NCBI GenBank assembly: GCA_020696395.1 | Contig: JAEHCN010000004.1 | Location: 1 to 43,577, forward strand | Direction: 5' to 3' | Length of the DNA stretch: 43,577 bases | From: Thermoplasmata archaeon | GTDB lineage: Archaea; Thermoplasmatota; Thermoplasmata; UBA10834 | Part shown: one piece after another, positions 1-9,288 of the stretch | Layout of the letters: every line of letters starts with the position of its first letter | How positions within the stretch are numbered: position 1 is the stretch's first letter | Notes under the pieces: generated by a model | Database searches by the model: none | Seen by the model: only the letters and a program-made list of their open reading frames with translations | Told to the model about the DNA's origin: nothing | Translations under genes and position numbers: made by a program

Positions 1-5
1 TCAGC

Positions 6-533
6 ATGACCTCGATCTGCGCGGAGTACCGCAACAGGGGCTACTTCAAGCTCCTTGCGACGACCAGGATAGCGAAATGGGAGTGGCTCGTGTCCAAGTT
101 CATATTCTTCACGCTCCTGCTGATCGGGTCCCTCCTGGTCACATATGCCGTGGGGATAGCCGTGTTCAACATGGAATCGTCCCTGACACTGGTCTCTTTC
201 GTTCTGATTGCCGCGGGTGCTTTCCTGTTCGTGTCCATGGGCATGCTCCTGGGGGTCGTCATCAGGGATCCGGAGTCGGGAGCCGCAGCCGCCAACGCGA
301 TAGGCTTCCCGATGATGTTCCTGTCCGGTGCGTTCTTCCCGCTGGAATCCATGCCCGAGTACCTCCAACTTATCGCGAAGGTGCTTCCTCTGACCTACCT
401 GAATGAAGGCCTGAGAGACACGATGGTGTACTCGAACAACGAGAGCGCGTTCGTCAACCTCGCGGTCGTGGTCGCCCTCGGCCTGGTGTTCTTCGTGCTC
501 GCCAGTCGACTCATGTCCTGGAAGGAGAAGTGA
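6..533 (+). CDS. ABC-2 type transporter permease (C-terminal part; likely continues upstream of the window)
   Basis: Hydrophobic multi-TM ORF with 'GFPMMFLSGAFFPLESMPEYLQLIAKVLPLTYLNEGLRD', typical of ABC-2 permeases; begins at the window edge. Confidence 0.85.
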   Translation: MTSICAEYRNRGYFKLLATTRIAKWEWLVSKFIFFTLLLIGSLLVTYAVGIAVFNMESSLTLVSFVLIAAGAFLFVSMGMLLGVVIRDPESGAAAANAIGFPMMFLSGAFFPLESMPEYLQLIAKVLPLTYLNEGLRDTMVYSNNESAFVNLAVVVALGLVFFVLASRLMSWKEK

Positions 534-625
534 GTCCCCGGACGATTGCGTGTCCAAGGGCCGCACTTACTCTAAATAGGGGAACCCTATATCCTCGTAG
601 AAATGGGCCATTTGGAGGGTCGGTC

Positions 626-1921
626 ATGAGAAATTACAGGGACATACCACTCTGGAAAAAGGTCAGCCCGAAGCAATGGGCTGACTGGAAGTGGCAGGTA
701 AGGAACAGAATAACCGATGTTGACACGCTGGCCAAGGTCATCAACCTGACTGCTGAGGAGCGGGAGGAGATAGCCAACTCGACCAAGCATCTCAGGATGG
801 CGATAACGCCGTACTACGCTACTCTCATGGACCCTGACAACCCCGAGTGTCCAGTGAGGAGACAGGCGGTCCCGACGAGCAACGAGCTCCACATCTCCAA
901 GGACGACATGGAGGACACCGTCGGAGAGACCACCGACGCCCCGCACGAGGGGCTGACGCACAGGTATCCCGACAGGGTGCTTCTCCTAATCACGGACCAG
1001 TGCAGCATGTACTGCAGGCATTGCTGCAGGCGGAGGATCGTGGGGATCACGGACCGCGCGCGCTCGTGGGAGGAGATCAAGGCCGGAATCGACTACGTGC
1101 GCCGAACCCCTCAGGTCAGGGACGTGCTGCTCTCCGGCGGCGATCCGCTGTTGGTGTCCGACGCGCTTCTGGAGAAAGTACTCCGCGAGCTCAGGAAGAT
1201 CAAGCATGTAGAGATCATCCGCCTCGGTTCGAGGACCCCCGTCGTGCTGCCGCAGAGGATCACCCCAGGTCTGGTGAAGATGTTGAGAAAGTACCATCCC
1301 GTCTGGCTGAATGTGCACTTCAACCATCCGAACGAGGTGACACCCGCCTCCAAGAGGGCGGTCGAGATGATTGCCGATGCCGGGATACCCGTCGGCAACC
1401 AGAGCGTCCTGCTGAAGGGCGTCAACGATTGCCCGACGGTGATGAAGAAGCTGTGCCAAGACCTCGTCAACATCCGCTGCAGGCCGTACTACATCTATCA
1501 ATGCGACATCGCGAAAGGGCTGGAGCATTTCCGGACGGCGACGGCGAAAGGTATCGAGATAATCGAGCACATGAGAGGCCACACATCCGGCTTCGCTGTG
1601 CCTGAGTTCGTGATAGACGCTCCGACCGGCGGAGGGAAGATACCTGTCGGTCCGCAGTACCTGATATCGATGTCCGACAAACGCGTCATACTACGGAACT
1701 ACGAAGGCGGCATTTTCCAGTTCCCGGAGGTCGAGGGCGACCGCACCAGCAGGTGCCCGTTCGGCTGCACGCTCTGCAAGGACCTGAGCCACCTGGAGTC
1801 CGTCGAAGGCGTCGCGGGCGTGCTGTCCGGGAAGAAACTGTGCCTTATACCCGAGGGCACGATCAGGGCCGAGCGCAGGAAGGCCTACGAAAAGAAGCCC
1901 CCGAAGTGCGGCGAGTGCTGA
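626..1921 (+). CDS. kamA: KamA family radical SAM protein (lysine 2,3-aminomutase-like)
   Basis: CxxxCxxC radical SAM motif 'CSMYCRHC', 'DVLLSGGDPLLVSD', 'YQCDIAKGLEHFRT', 'IDAPTGGGKIP'. The ATG at 626 (MRNYRDIPLWKKV) fits better than the ORF-track start at 530. Confidence 0.9.
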   Translation: MRNYRDIPLWKKVSPKQWADWKWQVRNRITDVDTLAKVINLTAEEREEIANSTKHLRMAITPYYATLMDPDNPECPVRRQAVPTSNELHISKDDMEDTVGETTDAPHEGLTHRYPDRVLLLITDQCSMYCRHCCRRRIVGITDRARSWEEIKAGIDYVRRTPQVRDVLLSGGDPLLVSDALLEKVLRELRKIKHVEIIRLGSRTPVVLPQRITPGLVKMLRKYHPVWLNVHFNHPNEVTPASKRAVEMIADAGIPVGNQSVLLKGVNDCPTVMKKLCQDLVNIRCRPYYIYQCDIAKGLEHFRTATAKGIEIIEHMRGHTSGFAVPEFVIDAPTGGGKIPVGPQYLISMSDKRVILRNYEGGIFQFPEVEGDRTSRCPFGCTLCKDLSHLESVEGVAGVLSGKKLCLIPEGTIRAERRKAYEKKPPKCGEC

Positions 1922-1939
1922 TCCATCCCTGGTCGGATG

Positions 1940-2617
1940 TCATGTGCGTTCATCGATCAGCGAAGCCTCTCTGATGACGAACGTGCCGGAATCCCGCGAG
2001 ACCAGTTTCTCCGCTCGGTCTATCCTTATGCCGCTCCTGAAGGCCGGGCCGTCGGTGACGAACGTCTCGATCTCCCCGCCTTCGCCCGACACGCTGAGCC
2101 TGTGTTCATCCCCGATCCCGCAGAGTTCCCGGAACGCCTGCTGGTCAATCTCCCTTCCAAGCCACCCCTCGTCGAGGCCGTGGGCATAGGTTCCCGAGAC
2201 GATGACCCTGAAGCCCGCGTCCAGCATGTCTTTGAACACCATCCGCTGGTCCTTACGCCAGAGGGGGGAGAACAACGGTTTTCCCAGTCTGTGGCAGATA
2301 TCGTTGATACGCGACCATTGGTAGTCGGAGGCGATGGCCCCTGAGACGAATCCGTCGACGTCCTCATCCGCCATCAACCGCTCGAGGTCCGCTAGCTCCG
2401 TCTCCTGCTCGCAGTCGCTCTCGGTCGTCCTGATGTCGATCCCGAGCGCGTCAGCCTGGAGCGTCGTCCATCGTATGTTGGGACAGTGGTACATGTACGA
2501 GTCATCGGTGGTCGGGCATACCGTGAGCAGTCTCACGACCTCCCAGCCCTGCTGTTGGAGCAGGTACAGCGCGTATGTCGAGTCCTTCCCACCTGAGAAC
2601 AGCGCGGAGATCCTCAT
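1940..2617 (-). CDS. dph6: Diphthine--ammonia ligase (Dph6-like ATP pyrophosphatase)
   Basis: N-terminal PP-loop 'MRISALFSGGKDSTYALYLLQQQGWEV'; 'GAIASDYQWSRINDICHRLGKPLFSPLWRKDQ' and 'GEGGEIETFVTDGP' are family hallmarks. Confidence 0.9.
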   Translation of the reverse strand: MRISALFSGGKDSTYALYLLQQQGWEVVRLLTVCPTTDDSYMYHCPNIRWTTLQADALGIDIRTTESDCEQETELADLERLMADEDVDGFVSGAIASDYQWSRINDICHRLGKPLFSPLWRKDQRMVFKDMLDAGFRVIVSGTYAHGLDEGWLGREIDQQAFRELCGIGDEHRLSVSGEGGEIETFVTDGPAFRSGIRIDRAEKLVSRDSGTFVIREASLIDERT

Positions 2618-2689
2618 CGATTCACGGCCCTGATATTGTCCGTGGTCGACATAACTCTTTCAGCGGTTCGCTCCTCCCGGATTGCGTTT

Positions 2690-2917
2690 ATGTATCAGCA
2701 TGCCAATGCATACGACGTGTATTACTGTCCGAAGTGCGACCGCAGCATCTCGAAGGAGCAGCTCCTCGAGATAGACACGGAGCTGAGGGAGCGGTTCGGT
2801 AGAAGCTGTCTGCCTAGCTTGAAATGCCCCGTGTGTGAGACGGGTTTCATAGACCTGGAGAGGATCGAGCCTGGAGGAGAGAGGCATGTCGGAGAGGTCC
2901 GGAGGAAGCAAGCGTAA
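2690..2917 (+). CDS. Small zinc-ribbon protein, unknown function
   Basis: ORF with two Cys pairs (CPKC, CPVC); ATG at 2690; overlaps the next ORF by about 32 bp. Confidence 0.55.
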   Translation: MYQHANAYDVYYCPKCDRSISKEQLLEIDTELRERFGRSCLPSLKCPVCETGFIDLERIEPGGERHVGEVRRKQA

Positions 2918-3665
2918 CATAGATGAGCTGACGAGCCCCGAGTTCGCAGCACTCGTCAAGGGGAACCCGCTCGTGATACTGCCGATAGGGGCCACAGAGG
3001 AGCACGGCTCTCACCTTCCGCTCGGGACTGATTCGATGCAGTGCGAGGAGGTCGTGTCGAGGGTCGCCGACGAGTTCGGCGCCCTCGTACTGCCCGCTGT
3101 AAGATATGGCGAGTGCAGGACGACTAGGAACTTCCCGGGGACGCTGTCCCTTAGGTCCGAGACAGTCCAGTCACTGGTGGTCGACATCGTTGGCGAGCTG
3201 GCCAGGAACGGCGTCAGGAGGGTCCTCGTCCTGTCGGGCCACGCCGGTAGCGGACACATGGCCGCTATCCGGCTTGGGGTCCAGAGGGTCGTGGGGGACC
3301 ATCCCGAACTAAAGGTGATGGTGCTCTCCGACTACGACATCGCGTACGACCTCGCCGGGAAGGAGTTCCCCAGGGATGACGGCCACGCCGGGCAGATCGA
3401 GACGTCAAGGATGCTGGGCATAAGGCCGGACCTGGTGGGCCGAACACGACCGGTCGGAAAGACCCGTCCTCCGAAGTACATGATACTGAGCGACCCCGAG
3501 AGGCACATACCCACGGGCGTTATGGGCGACCCCAGAGGTTCATCGGCAGAGAAGGGAGTGCGGATCGACAAGTACATCGCGGAGAACCTCTGCGAGTCCG
3601 TAGCGCGCAATTTCGGCCTCAGGAAGGCGAAAGGTAGGACGAGAGGCAGGAGCCCTAGGAGTTGA
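2886..3665 (+). CDS. Creatininase family protein
   Basis: 'VILPIGATEEHGSHLPLGTDSMQCEEV' and 'VLVLSGHAGSGHMAAIRLGVQ' match creatininase/MftE-type metal-binding motifs. Confidence 0.85.
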   Translation: MSERSGGSKRNIDELTSPEFAALVKGNPLVILPIGATEEHGSHLPLGTDSMQCEEVVSRVADEFGALVLPAVRYGECRTTRNFPGTLSLRSETVQSLVVDIVGELARNGVRRVLVLSGHAGSGHMAAIRLGVQRVVGDHPELKVMVLSDYDIAYDLAGKEFPRDDGHAGQIETSRMLGIRPDLVGRTRPVGKTRPPKYMILSDPERHIPTGVMGDPRGSSAEKGVRIDKYIAENLCESVARNFGLRKAKGRTRGRSPRS

Positions 3666-3669
3666 TCTG

Positions 3670-4362
3670 TTGGACCTGAAGGAGATGGCGGCAAGAGAAG
3701 CTGTGAAGTACGTCGAGGACGGAATGGTCATTGGCCTGGGGAGCGGTTCCACGGCGAACAAGGCGATACAGCTCATAGGTCAGAGGATCAAAGAGGAAGA
3801 GATCGAGGTCGTCGGGATACCCACCTCGACCGGGTCGGACCTGCTCGGCCGCGCTGTCGGCATCCGAATGGGCGAGTTGGACGACCATCCGCAGGTCGAC
3901 CTGACCATAGACGGCGCCGACGAGGTGGACCCGAGCCTGAACCTCGTCAAGGGACTCGGAGGCGCCCTAGTGCGCGAGAAGATCGTCGCGGCGTCATCCA
4001 ATGTCGAGATGATTGTGGTCGACGATTCCAAGATGGTGGACTATCTGTGCCAGAAGTCTCCCCTCCCCGTGGAGATAGTCACATACTCTCGAAAGAGCAC
4101 CATGCGGAAGCTTGCTGCCCTGGGCTGCGTTCCGGAGTTGCGCATGACCGAGGACGAGCCTTTCGTCAGCGACAACCTCAACTACATCGTGCACTGCAGG
4201 TTCGGACGGATAGACGACCCGAGGGCCATGGAAGCGGAGATATGCATGACACCAGGAGTGGTGGACTGCGGCCTGTTCATCGGCCTGGCCAGCAAAGTCA
4301 TAGTTGCGTCGGCCGAGGGTGTGAGAATCCTCGAGCGGGCAGAACGGTCGTACGAGGAGTGA
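3670..4362 (+). CDS. rpiA: Ribose-5-phosphate isomerase A
   Basis: 'GLGSGSTANKAI', 'TIDGADEVDPSLNLVKGLGGALVREKIVA'; TTG start. Confidence 0.95.
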   Translation: MDLKEMAAREAVKYVEDGMVIGLGSGSTANKAIQLIGQRIKEEEIEVVGIPTSTGSDLLGRAVGIRMGELDDHPQVDLTIDGADEVDPSLNLVKGLGGALVREKIVAASSNVEMIVVDDSKMVDYLCQKSPLPVEIVTYSRKSTMRKLAALGCVPELRMTEDEPFVSDNLNYIVHCRFGRIDDPRAMEAEICMTPGVVDCGLFIGLASKVIVASAEGVRILERAERSYEE

Positions 4363-4370
4363 GATCCGGT

Positions 4371-4736
4371 CTACTTCGCGATCTCCTTGAGATGCTTGAT
4401 GTTGCTCTCGATCGATTCGATCTTCTTCTTCTCCTCCGCCTCGATCGTCTCGATGATCTTCTCAAAAGGTATTGCGAGTTTGTTGGAGTGGACTGGCCTT
4501 CCCTTTCCCTCCTTCTTTATGTCTCGCTTGGACACCCACTTCCTCCTGCGGAGATCCTGCATGGCTATGGACACTTCGGGCTGTCTAAGCCCCGTCGCGC
4601 TCTCGATCTCGACAGACGTCGTCTCCTCCTTCTTCCTGAGGTAGACCAGAGTCTTGGCCATGTTCTTGGACAGGCCCGTGCGCATGAGAAGCTCAACGAG
4701 CGTTTCGTCCTTTTTCGTGAGACCCTTGTCTGTCAT
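4371..4736 (-). CDS. HTH transcriptional regulator (TrmB/winged-helix-like)
   Basis: 'LSKNMAKTLVYLRKKEETTSVEIESATGLRQPEVSIAMQDLRRRKWV' reads as a winged helix. Confidence 0.75.
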   Translation of the reverse strand: MTDKGLTKKDETLVELLMRTGLSKNMAKTLVYLRKKEETTSVEIESATGLRQPEVSIAMQDLRRRKWVSKRDIKKEGKGRPVHSNKLAIPFEKIIETIEAEEKKKIESIESNIKHLKEIAK

Positions 4737-4950
4737 ATTTAGTGCCTAGCCAATTATTTATTACGTTATATTTATTGTTTACCATTAGAATGTGATTGTA
4801 CTATAAGTATCCCCGAGAAAATCCGACTGGCAAATCGTCGTTGAGTCTTTTAGTGCGCTGGACGGGGTGTGGCTGTCCACAGGAAACCGGCAATGCTTTA
4901 ATATGAGTTTCCGCTTACTCGTCAAATGTCCCACAGGGTCGCTGATTGAT

Positions 4951-5232
4951 ATGAAGAGACCGAGAGTTGTTAAAGGCTACTGTCCGAAATGCAAGAAACA
5001 CACGGACCAGGAGCTGGAGCGAGTCAAGACGAAGCCGAGGAGCGAGCTCAAGTGGGGACAGAGGAGATACCGCAAGGCCACATCTGGTTATGGCGGTTTC
5101 CCTAGGCCCAAGTACGAGGGCCGGCAGAAGCCGACCACACGGGTCAACCTTCGCTACAGATGCAAGACATGCAAGAAGGCCTACCAGAGACCCGGCATAA
5201 GAGCGAAGATTTTCGAACTCAAGGAGGCGTGA
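4951..5232 (+). CDS. rpl44e: Ribosomal protein L44e
   Basis: 'MKRPRVVKGYCPKCKKHTDQE...YRCKTCKKAYQRPGIRAKIFEL'; C2-C2 zinc ribbon. ATG at 4951, not 4867. Confidence 0.95.
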   Translation: MKRPRVVKGYCPKCKKHTDQELERVKTKPRSELKWGQRRYRKATSGYGGFPRPKYEGRQKPTTRVNLRYRCKTCKKAYQRPGIRAKIFELKEA

Positions 5233-5235
5233 CGA

Positions 5236-5421
5236 ATGAACGCCATCCCGTCTCCCAAGAGCAAGTTCATCGCCGTGAAGTGTCAGGACTGCGGCAACGA
5301 GCAGACGGCCTTCAACAAGCCCGCGACCCACGTGAAGTGCCACGTATGTGGCGCCACCCTGATCAAGCCCACGGGTGGCAAGGGCGAGGTGAGAGGAGAG
5401 TCGCTCGGAGAGGTAAAGTGA
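5236..5421 (+). CDS. rps27e: Ribosomal protein S27e
   Basis: '[40 protein letters not shown]'. Confidence 0.95.
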   Translation: MNAIPSPKSKFIAVKCQDCGNEQTAFNKPATHVKCHVCGATLIKPTGGKGEVRGESLGEVK

Positions 5422-6206
5422 TGCTTCGGAAGGCCGATTTTCCGGAAGTCGGAGACCTGGTCCTGTGCAGCGTCCAGAACGTGAAGAACTTCGGCGCGTT
5501 CGTCACCCTCGACGAGTTTCAGAACCGTGAGGGGTTCATACATGTCCGGGATGTGGCGACCGGCTGGGTGAAGTACATACGCGACCACGTCCGCGAAGGA
5601 CAGAAGGTCGTGTGCAGGGTTCTTGGCGTCGATGCCGACAAGGGTCACATCGACCTCTCCCTGAAGCAGGTGAACGACCACCAGCGCAGGGAGAAGGTAC
5701 AGGAGTGGAAGAACGAGAAGAAGGCCGAGAAGCTCCTGGAGATGGCTGGAAGCAAGATCGACAAGTCTCTAGATGATTCGTATACTGAGGTCGGCGACAA
5801 ACTGCTCGAGGAGTTCGGGACGCTCTACGGGGCGTTCGAGGCGACGGCAGTCGACCAGGGCGTTCTGAAGGGTCTCGGCGTTGACAAGAAGTGGGTCGAC
5901 GCGCTATCGTCCATCGCGAACGAGAGCATCCAGCTTCCGTCGGTGACGATTGGCGGACTGATAGAGGTAACCAGCCCCGCCCCGGACGGGATAGACCGGA
6001 TCCGCGAGTCGCTCGAGTCCGGGCTCAAGGGCGATGTGGCTGAGATCGACATCCATTACCTCGGGGCACCGCGATACAGGCTGACTGTGACAGCCGAGGA
6101 CTACAAGATCGCCGAGGAGGAGTTGAAGGCCGCGATCGACAGGATCGTCGGTTCCATTGAGGGGAGCGGTGGCGCTGCCACTTTCAAGAGGAAGGAGGAG
6201 ACGTGA
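5421..6206 (+). CDS. Translation initiation factor aIF2 alpha subunit
   Basis: S1 domain 'FPEVGDLVLCSVQNVKNFGAFVTLDEF...GFIHVRDVATGWVKYIRDHVREGQKVVCRVL'. ATG at 5421 is in frame with the longer ORF-track entry 5160..6206. Confidence 0.95.
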   Translation: MLRKADFPEVGDLVLCSVQNVKNFGAFVTLDEFQNREGFIHVRDVATGWVKYIRDHVREGQKVVCRVLGVDADKGHIDLSLKQVNDHQRREKVQEWKNEKKAEKLLEMAGSKIDKSLDDSYTEVGDKLLEEFGTLYGAFEATAVDQGVLKGLGVDKKWVDALSSIANESIQLPSVTIGGLIEVTSPAPDGIDRIRESLESGLKGDVAEIDIHYLGAPRYRLTVTAEDYKIAEEELKAAIDRIVGSIEGSGGAATFKRKEET

Positions 6207-6370
6207 CGAAGACCCTCCTAAGACGGTGCTCGCCCTGTCGGAGGTACACGCTGGGGGAGACATGCCCTGTCTGCGGAGGCGCAACCTTCATGCCAATTCC
6301 AGCCAAGTACTCTCCGAGCGACAAATACGGCGAGTACAGGCGCAGACTCAAGAAGGAGATGTCGGGGTAG
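6203..6370 (+). CDS. nop10: H/ACA RNP component Nop10
   Basis: Read by hand, absent from the ORF track: VTKTLLRRCSPCRRYTLGETCPVCGGATFMPIPAKYSPSDKYGEYRRRLKKEMSG. GTG start overlaps the aIF2-alpha TGA (GTGA). Confidence 0.92.
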   Translation: MTKTLLRRCSPCRRYTLGETCPVCGGATFMPIPAKYSPSDKYGEYRRRLKKEMSG

Positions 6371-6376
6371 TCAATC

Positions 6377-7135
6377 ATGGATGACGTGGTCTTGGTCTAC
6401 AAGGAGAAACCGGAGCTCAACGCCCCTATCATGGTGGAGGGTCTACCCGGCGTCGGCAACGTGGGCAAGCTGGCGGCGGAGCATTTAGTCGACCAGCTGA
6501 AGGCCGTGAAGTTCGTGGAGATATTCTCGAAATATTTCCCGCCCCAGGTCCTGGTGAGCGACTCAGGCGTGATAAGGCTGGTCAGCAACGAGATGTACTA
6601 CGTCAAGAGGCCCGACGCCGAGAACGACCTCGTGATTCTGGTGGGTGACTATCAGGGCCTGACCCCTGACGGACAGTACGAGCTCTCCGACAGGATAATG
6701 AGGATGGCCCAGGACCTTGGAGTCAAGATGATATTCACGCTCGGGGGGTACGGTCTAGGCAAGCTCATCGAGACGCCAAGGGTGTTAGGCGCCGTGACCG
6801 AGGATTCCCTCGTGGAGGAGATGAAGAAGTACGGAGTGACCTTCTCCAAGGGCGAACCTGGAAGCGGCATAGTCGGCGTGAGCGGACTACTGCTAGGCCT
6901 AGGGAAGGTGATGGGCATGCGCAGCGTCTGCCTCATGGGCGAGACCTCGGGTTACTTCGTGGATCCCAAGGCCGCACAGGCGGTACTCGAGGTGCTGTCG
7001 AAGATTCTCGAGGCGAAACTCGATTACAAAGACCTCGAGGACAAGGCCCAACAGATCGACATGCTCACATCCAAGCTGAAGGAGTCGGAGCCTCAGTCGG
7101 AGCCGAGGAAGGAAGACCTGGGCTACATCGGTTAG
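6377..7135 (+). CDS. PAC2 / proteasome assembly chaperone family protein
   Basis: 'NAPIMVEGLPGVGNVGKLAAEHLVDQLKA', 'LGGYGLGKLIETPRVLGAVT'; follows Nop10 as in many archaea. Confidence 0.88.
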   Translation: MDDVVLVYKEKPELNAPIMVEGLPGVGNVGKLAAEHLVDQLKAVKFVEIFSKYFPPQVLVSDSGVIRLVSNEMYYVKRPDAENDLVILVGDYQGLTPDGQYELSDRIMRMAQDLGVKMIFTLGGYGLGKLIETPRVLGAVTEDSLVEEMKKYGVTFSKGEPGSGIVGVSGLLLGLGKVMGMRSVCLMGETSGYFVDPKAAQAVLEVLSKILEAKLDYKDLEDKAQQIDMLTSKLKESEPQSEPRKEDLGYIG

Positions 7136-7263
7136 GTACGTGGTGCGTACTAGACTGGATACCTCCCGGTATCTCAATTAAAAATGAAAAAATAGGGGGG
7201 AGGTAATCCTGATTCGGTGAGGTGAGGAAAAGAGTAGTTAGAGTGCATCCCATCCCGTTCTGA

Positions 7264-7500
7264 CTACTTCTTCAGATATTCTTCCTCGTATGCTTTTATC
7301 GTGGCTAGCGACTGTTCTGCGTGCTCGAACTTCTTCATCCTGTCGACGACCAGTTCCAGACGGGAATAGATCAGGTCCCTGATGGCCGCACGGATCGCCT
7401 CGGATCTCGACGGGAAATCGTCGATCTCCACGAGGAAGTCCAAAGCGCGAAGATGTCGTTCAGGGATTCGTATGGTTGTCTTCTCGCTCCCGCGGTTCAT
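7264..7500 (-). CDS. Ribbon-helix-helix (CopG family) DNA-binding protein
   Basis: 'KTTIRIPERHLRALDFLVEIDDFPSRSEAIRAAIRDLI' RHH fold signature; ATG at 7500 (MNRGSEKTT). Confidence 0.85.
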   Translation of the reverse strand: MNRGSEKTTIRIPERHLRALDFLVEIDDFPSRSEAIRAAIRDLIYSRLELVVDRMKKFEHAEQSLATIKAYEEEYLKK

Positions 7501-7741
7501 TGCCTGTCGCCCCGTGCATAGCACGCCCTGCGCCCGACATCCTCTGTACCTCCTTTGTCTTACGTGTGTCGGACATTCCCCTTATAAAATTGTGAATATA
7601 TAAAACTTGGCTAATGGATGCGCGCAATCTAGAAGGAACCCCCGAATCGGTGTCGGTCCATGCCGACCGGTAGTTGCCGAAAAACGATTTATATGGAATT
7701 CATGATAGGGTGCTTAACACCAGCATTCTGGCTTGCGGAAC

Positions 7742-7851
7742 CCCGACTTAGCTCAGACTGGCTAGAGCGGCTGACTGTAGTGTGGAAGTCGGCACGACCG
7801 ATCTCAGTCGCCGAAATCAGCAGGTCCCCGGTTCAAATCCGGGAGTCGGGA
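7742..7851 (+). tRNA. tRNA-Tyr (GTA) with an approximately 35-nt intron (about 7781-7815)
   Basis: Acceptor cccgact/agtcggg (C1-G72), D-arm gctc/gagc, anticodon stem gctga/tcagc, loop c-t-GTA-g + a after intron removal, T-arm cccgg-ttcaaat-ccggg, A73, encoded CCA at 7852-7854. Confidence 0.88.
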
Positions 7852-7893
7852 CCACCCCGGTCCAAGCGCTCTGCGCCGATCGCTTATGAGCGG

Positions 7894-9201
7894 CTACAAT
7901 CTCTCAGAGGTGATGATCTCCTTGCCCTTCTCGAGCAACGCTATCTCCCTCGAGTCGAAAACCCTCGGGTCGAGGGAGATGATCAGCCGAGTCGCGCTCT
8001 CCATCGCTGCCTCAGCCCATCTGTCCACGGCCTTCAGTATCTTGGGGAAATCGTTGCTGCTCACAAGATACTCTATCCCCTCGACGAGCACCACGCCGTT
8101 CTGCGAGCGCTCCATGAAATTGACGAGCATGTCCGTCAGAAGGCTCAGCTTCGCGGGATCGAGGTTCTCACTCCCAGCAACCGAGGAGAGCCATATGATC
8201 GGCGTCGTTTGGAGGTAGAACTCGGACCTGATCTTCAGTGGGTGTTGTCTCGTCACCAACAAGCCCTGCGCCCTGCTGGCATATTTGCCGCACTCCCTGC
8301 ACGGACACGGGAGGTTGCATGTGCTGCAATCGATGCTCTCGCAGGGAAAGCTCTCGTCGTCCTCGCAGTCAAAGCATCTCCCCCTCAGGACATCGGCGAA
8401 TATTTCTAGCGAGAGCACAGGCTTCTCCTCTTCCACCAGGTAGATGCGTCGATGGAGAAGCTCATACGCTGCCTTGGAGCTGGAAGTCTTGGCTTCGGCG
8501 GCGGGCTCTCTTACCTGCATGTGTCCGCGGGCGATCGCGAAGGCAAACAGCAACCCCGACATGGCGATTCCAGTCACGACAGAAAGAGCGGATATCGAGA
8601 CGTCCCCGGTCATCCACGGCTCCCTCCCCTCGATGATAGCCGGGATCCCGCTCAGCGCGAATATCCACAACCCGGTCAGGTATATCAAACCAGAGTGTCT
8701 CTGAGTCTCGGTCGTGGTCTTCCTCGACGAGACAATGAATGTCATGGCAATCAGTATGGTCACCGCGGCGTAGAGAGCACCAAGGTTCTGATTCATCAGT
8801 GAGATGATAGCCCATTCTCCTGTCGCCCCCTCGATCTGCGAAGTGGAGGCCAGTATGGTTGCAGCACCGATCCCTGCGATCACGATCAGCCCGTATCTGT
8901 TCAGGGGTCTGAAGGTGATCCTACGTTTGGTCGGGAAGAGCATAGTGAGCTGCCAGAGGAAGGTCTCCGACAAGAGAGTGGCGAAGACGAAAACCGTCCC
9001 TATCGTCGTCCTGAGGTAGTGCTCCTCCACATCCATGAAAGGGTACATCGTCCCTGTGATGAGCGCGACAAAGGCTCCCCACATCGCCAAGAGAAAGACA
9101 AATGCTGCCGTCGATTTCGGATTCGACATCAGAGCCAGCAGCCCTGCACCGAAGCATATGGAACCGGCGACAAGTGACGCGAGCAACAACACCGCTTCCA
9201 T
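7894..9201 (-). CDS. Multi-TM membrane protein with a cysteine-rich segment and C-terminal DUF835 domain
   Basis: About seven hydrophobic segments, then 'CFDCEDDESFPCESIDCSTCNLPCPCREC', then 'NGVVLVEGIEYLVSSNDFPKILKAV...LIISLDPRVFDSREIALLEKG' (DUF835-type). Confidence 0.8.
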   Translation of the reverse strand: MEAVLLLASLVAGSICFGAGLLALMSNPKSTAAFVFLLAMWGAFVALITGTMYPFMDVEEHYLRTTIGTVFVFATLLSETFLWQLTMLFPTKRRITFRPLNRYGLIVIAGIGAATILASTSQIEGATGEWAIISLMNQNLGALYAAVTILIAMTFIVSSRKTTTETQRHSGLIYLTGLWIFALSGIPAIIEGREPWMTGDVSISALSVVTGIAMSGLLFAFAIARGHMQVREPAAEAKTSSSKAAYELLHRRIYLVEEEKPVLSLEIFADVLRGRCFDCEDDESFPCESIDCSTCNLPCPCRECGKYASRAQGLLVTRQHPLKIRSEFYLQTTPIIWLSSVAGSENLDPAKLSLLTDMLVNFMERSQNGVVLVEGIEYLVSSNDFPKILKAVDRWAEAAMESATRLIISLDPRVFDSREIALLEKGKEIITSERL

Positions 9202-9288
9202 GGACCCGTACCTCTAATGGATGTGGAACCCAACCAACGCCCCGGGACTCGTTATAGCGACTGAGAGCTGATTTGCCGAGTTCAGCCG

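Noticed and set aside
847-1605. 252-aa alternate-frame ORF inside kamA
   Set aside because: Arg/Gly-rich out-of-frame translation of a clear radical SAM gene.
4737-4866. AT-rich stretch considered as an integration site or ncRNA
   Set aside because: Best explained as promoter DNA between the minus-strand regulator and L44e; no repeat or structured RNA seen.
7575-7605. AT-rich box upstream of the RHH gene considered as a toxin-antitoxin locus promoter
   Set aside because: No toxin-like partner gene next to the RHH protein; likely an ordinary TATA region.
7660-8409. 249-aa plus-strand ORF over the tRNA-Tyr and the DUF835 gene
   Set aside because: It reads through a well-formed tRNA gene and is antisense to a better-supported membrane protein; a high-GC spurious ORF.
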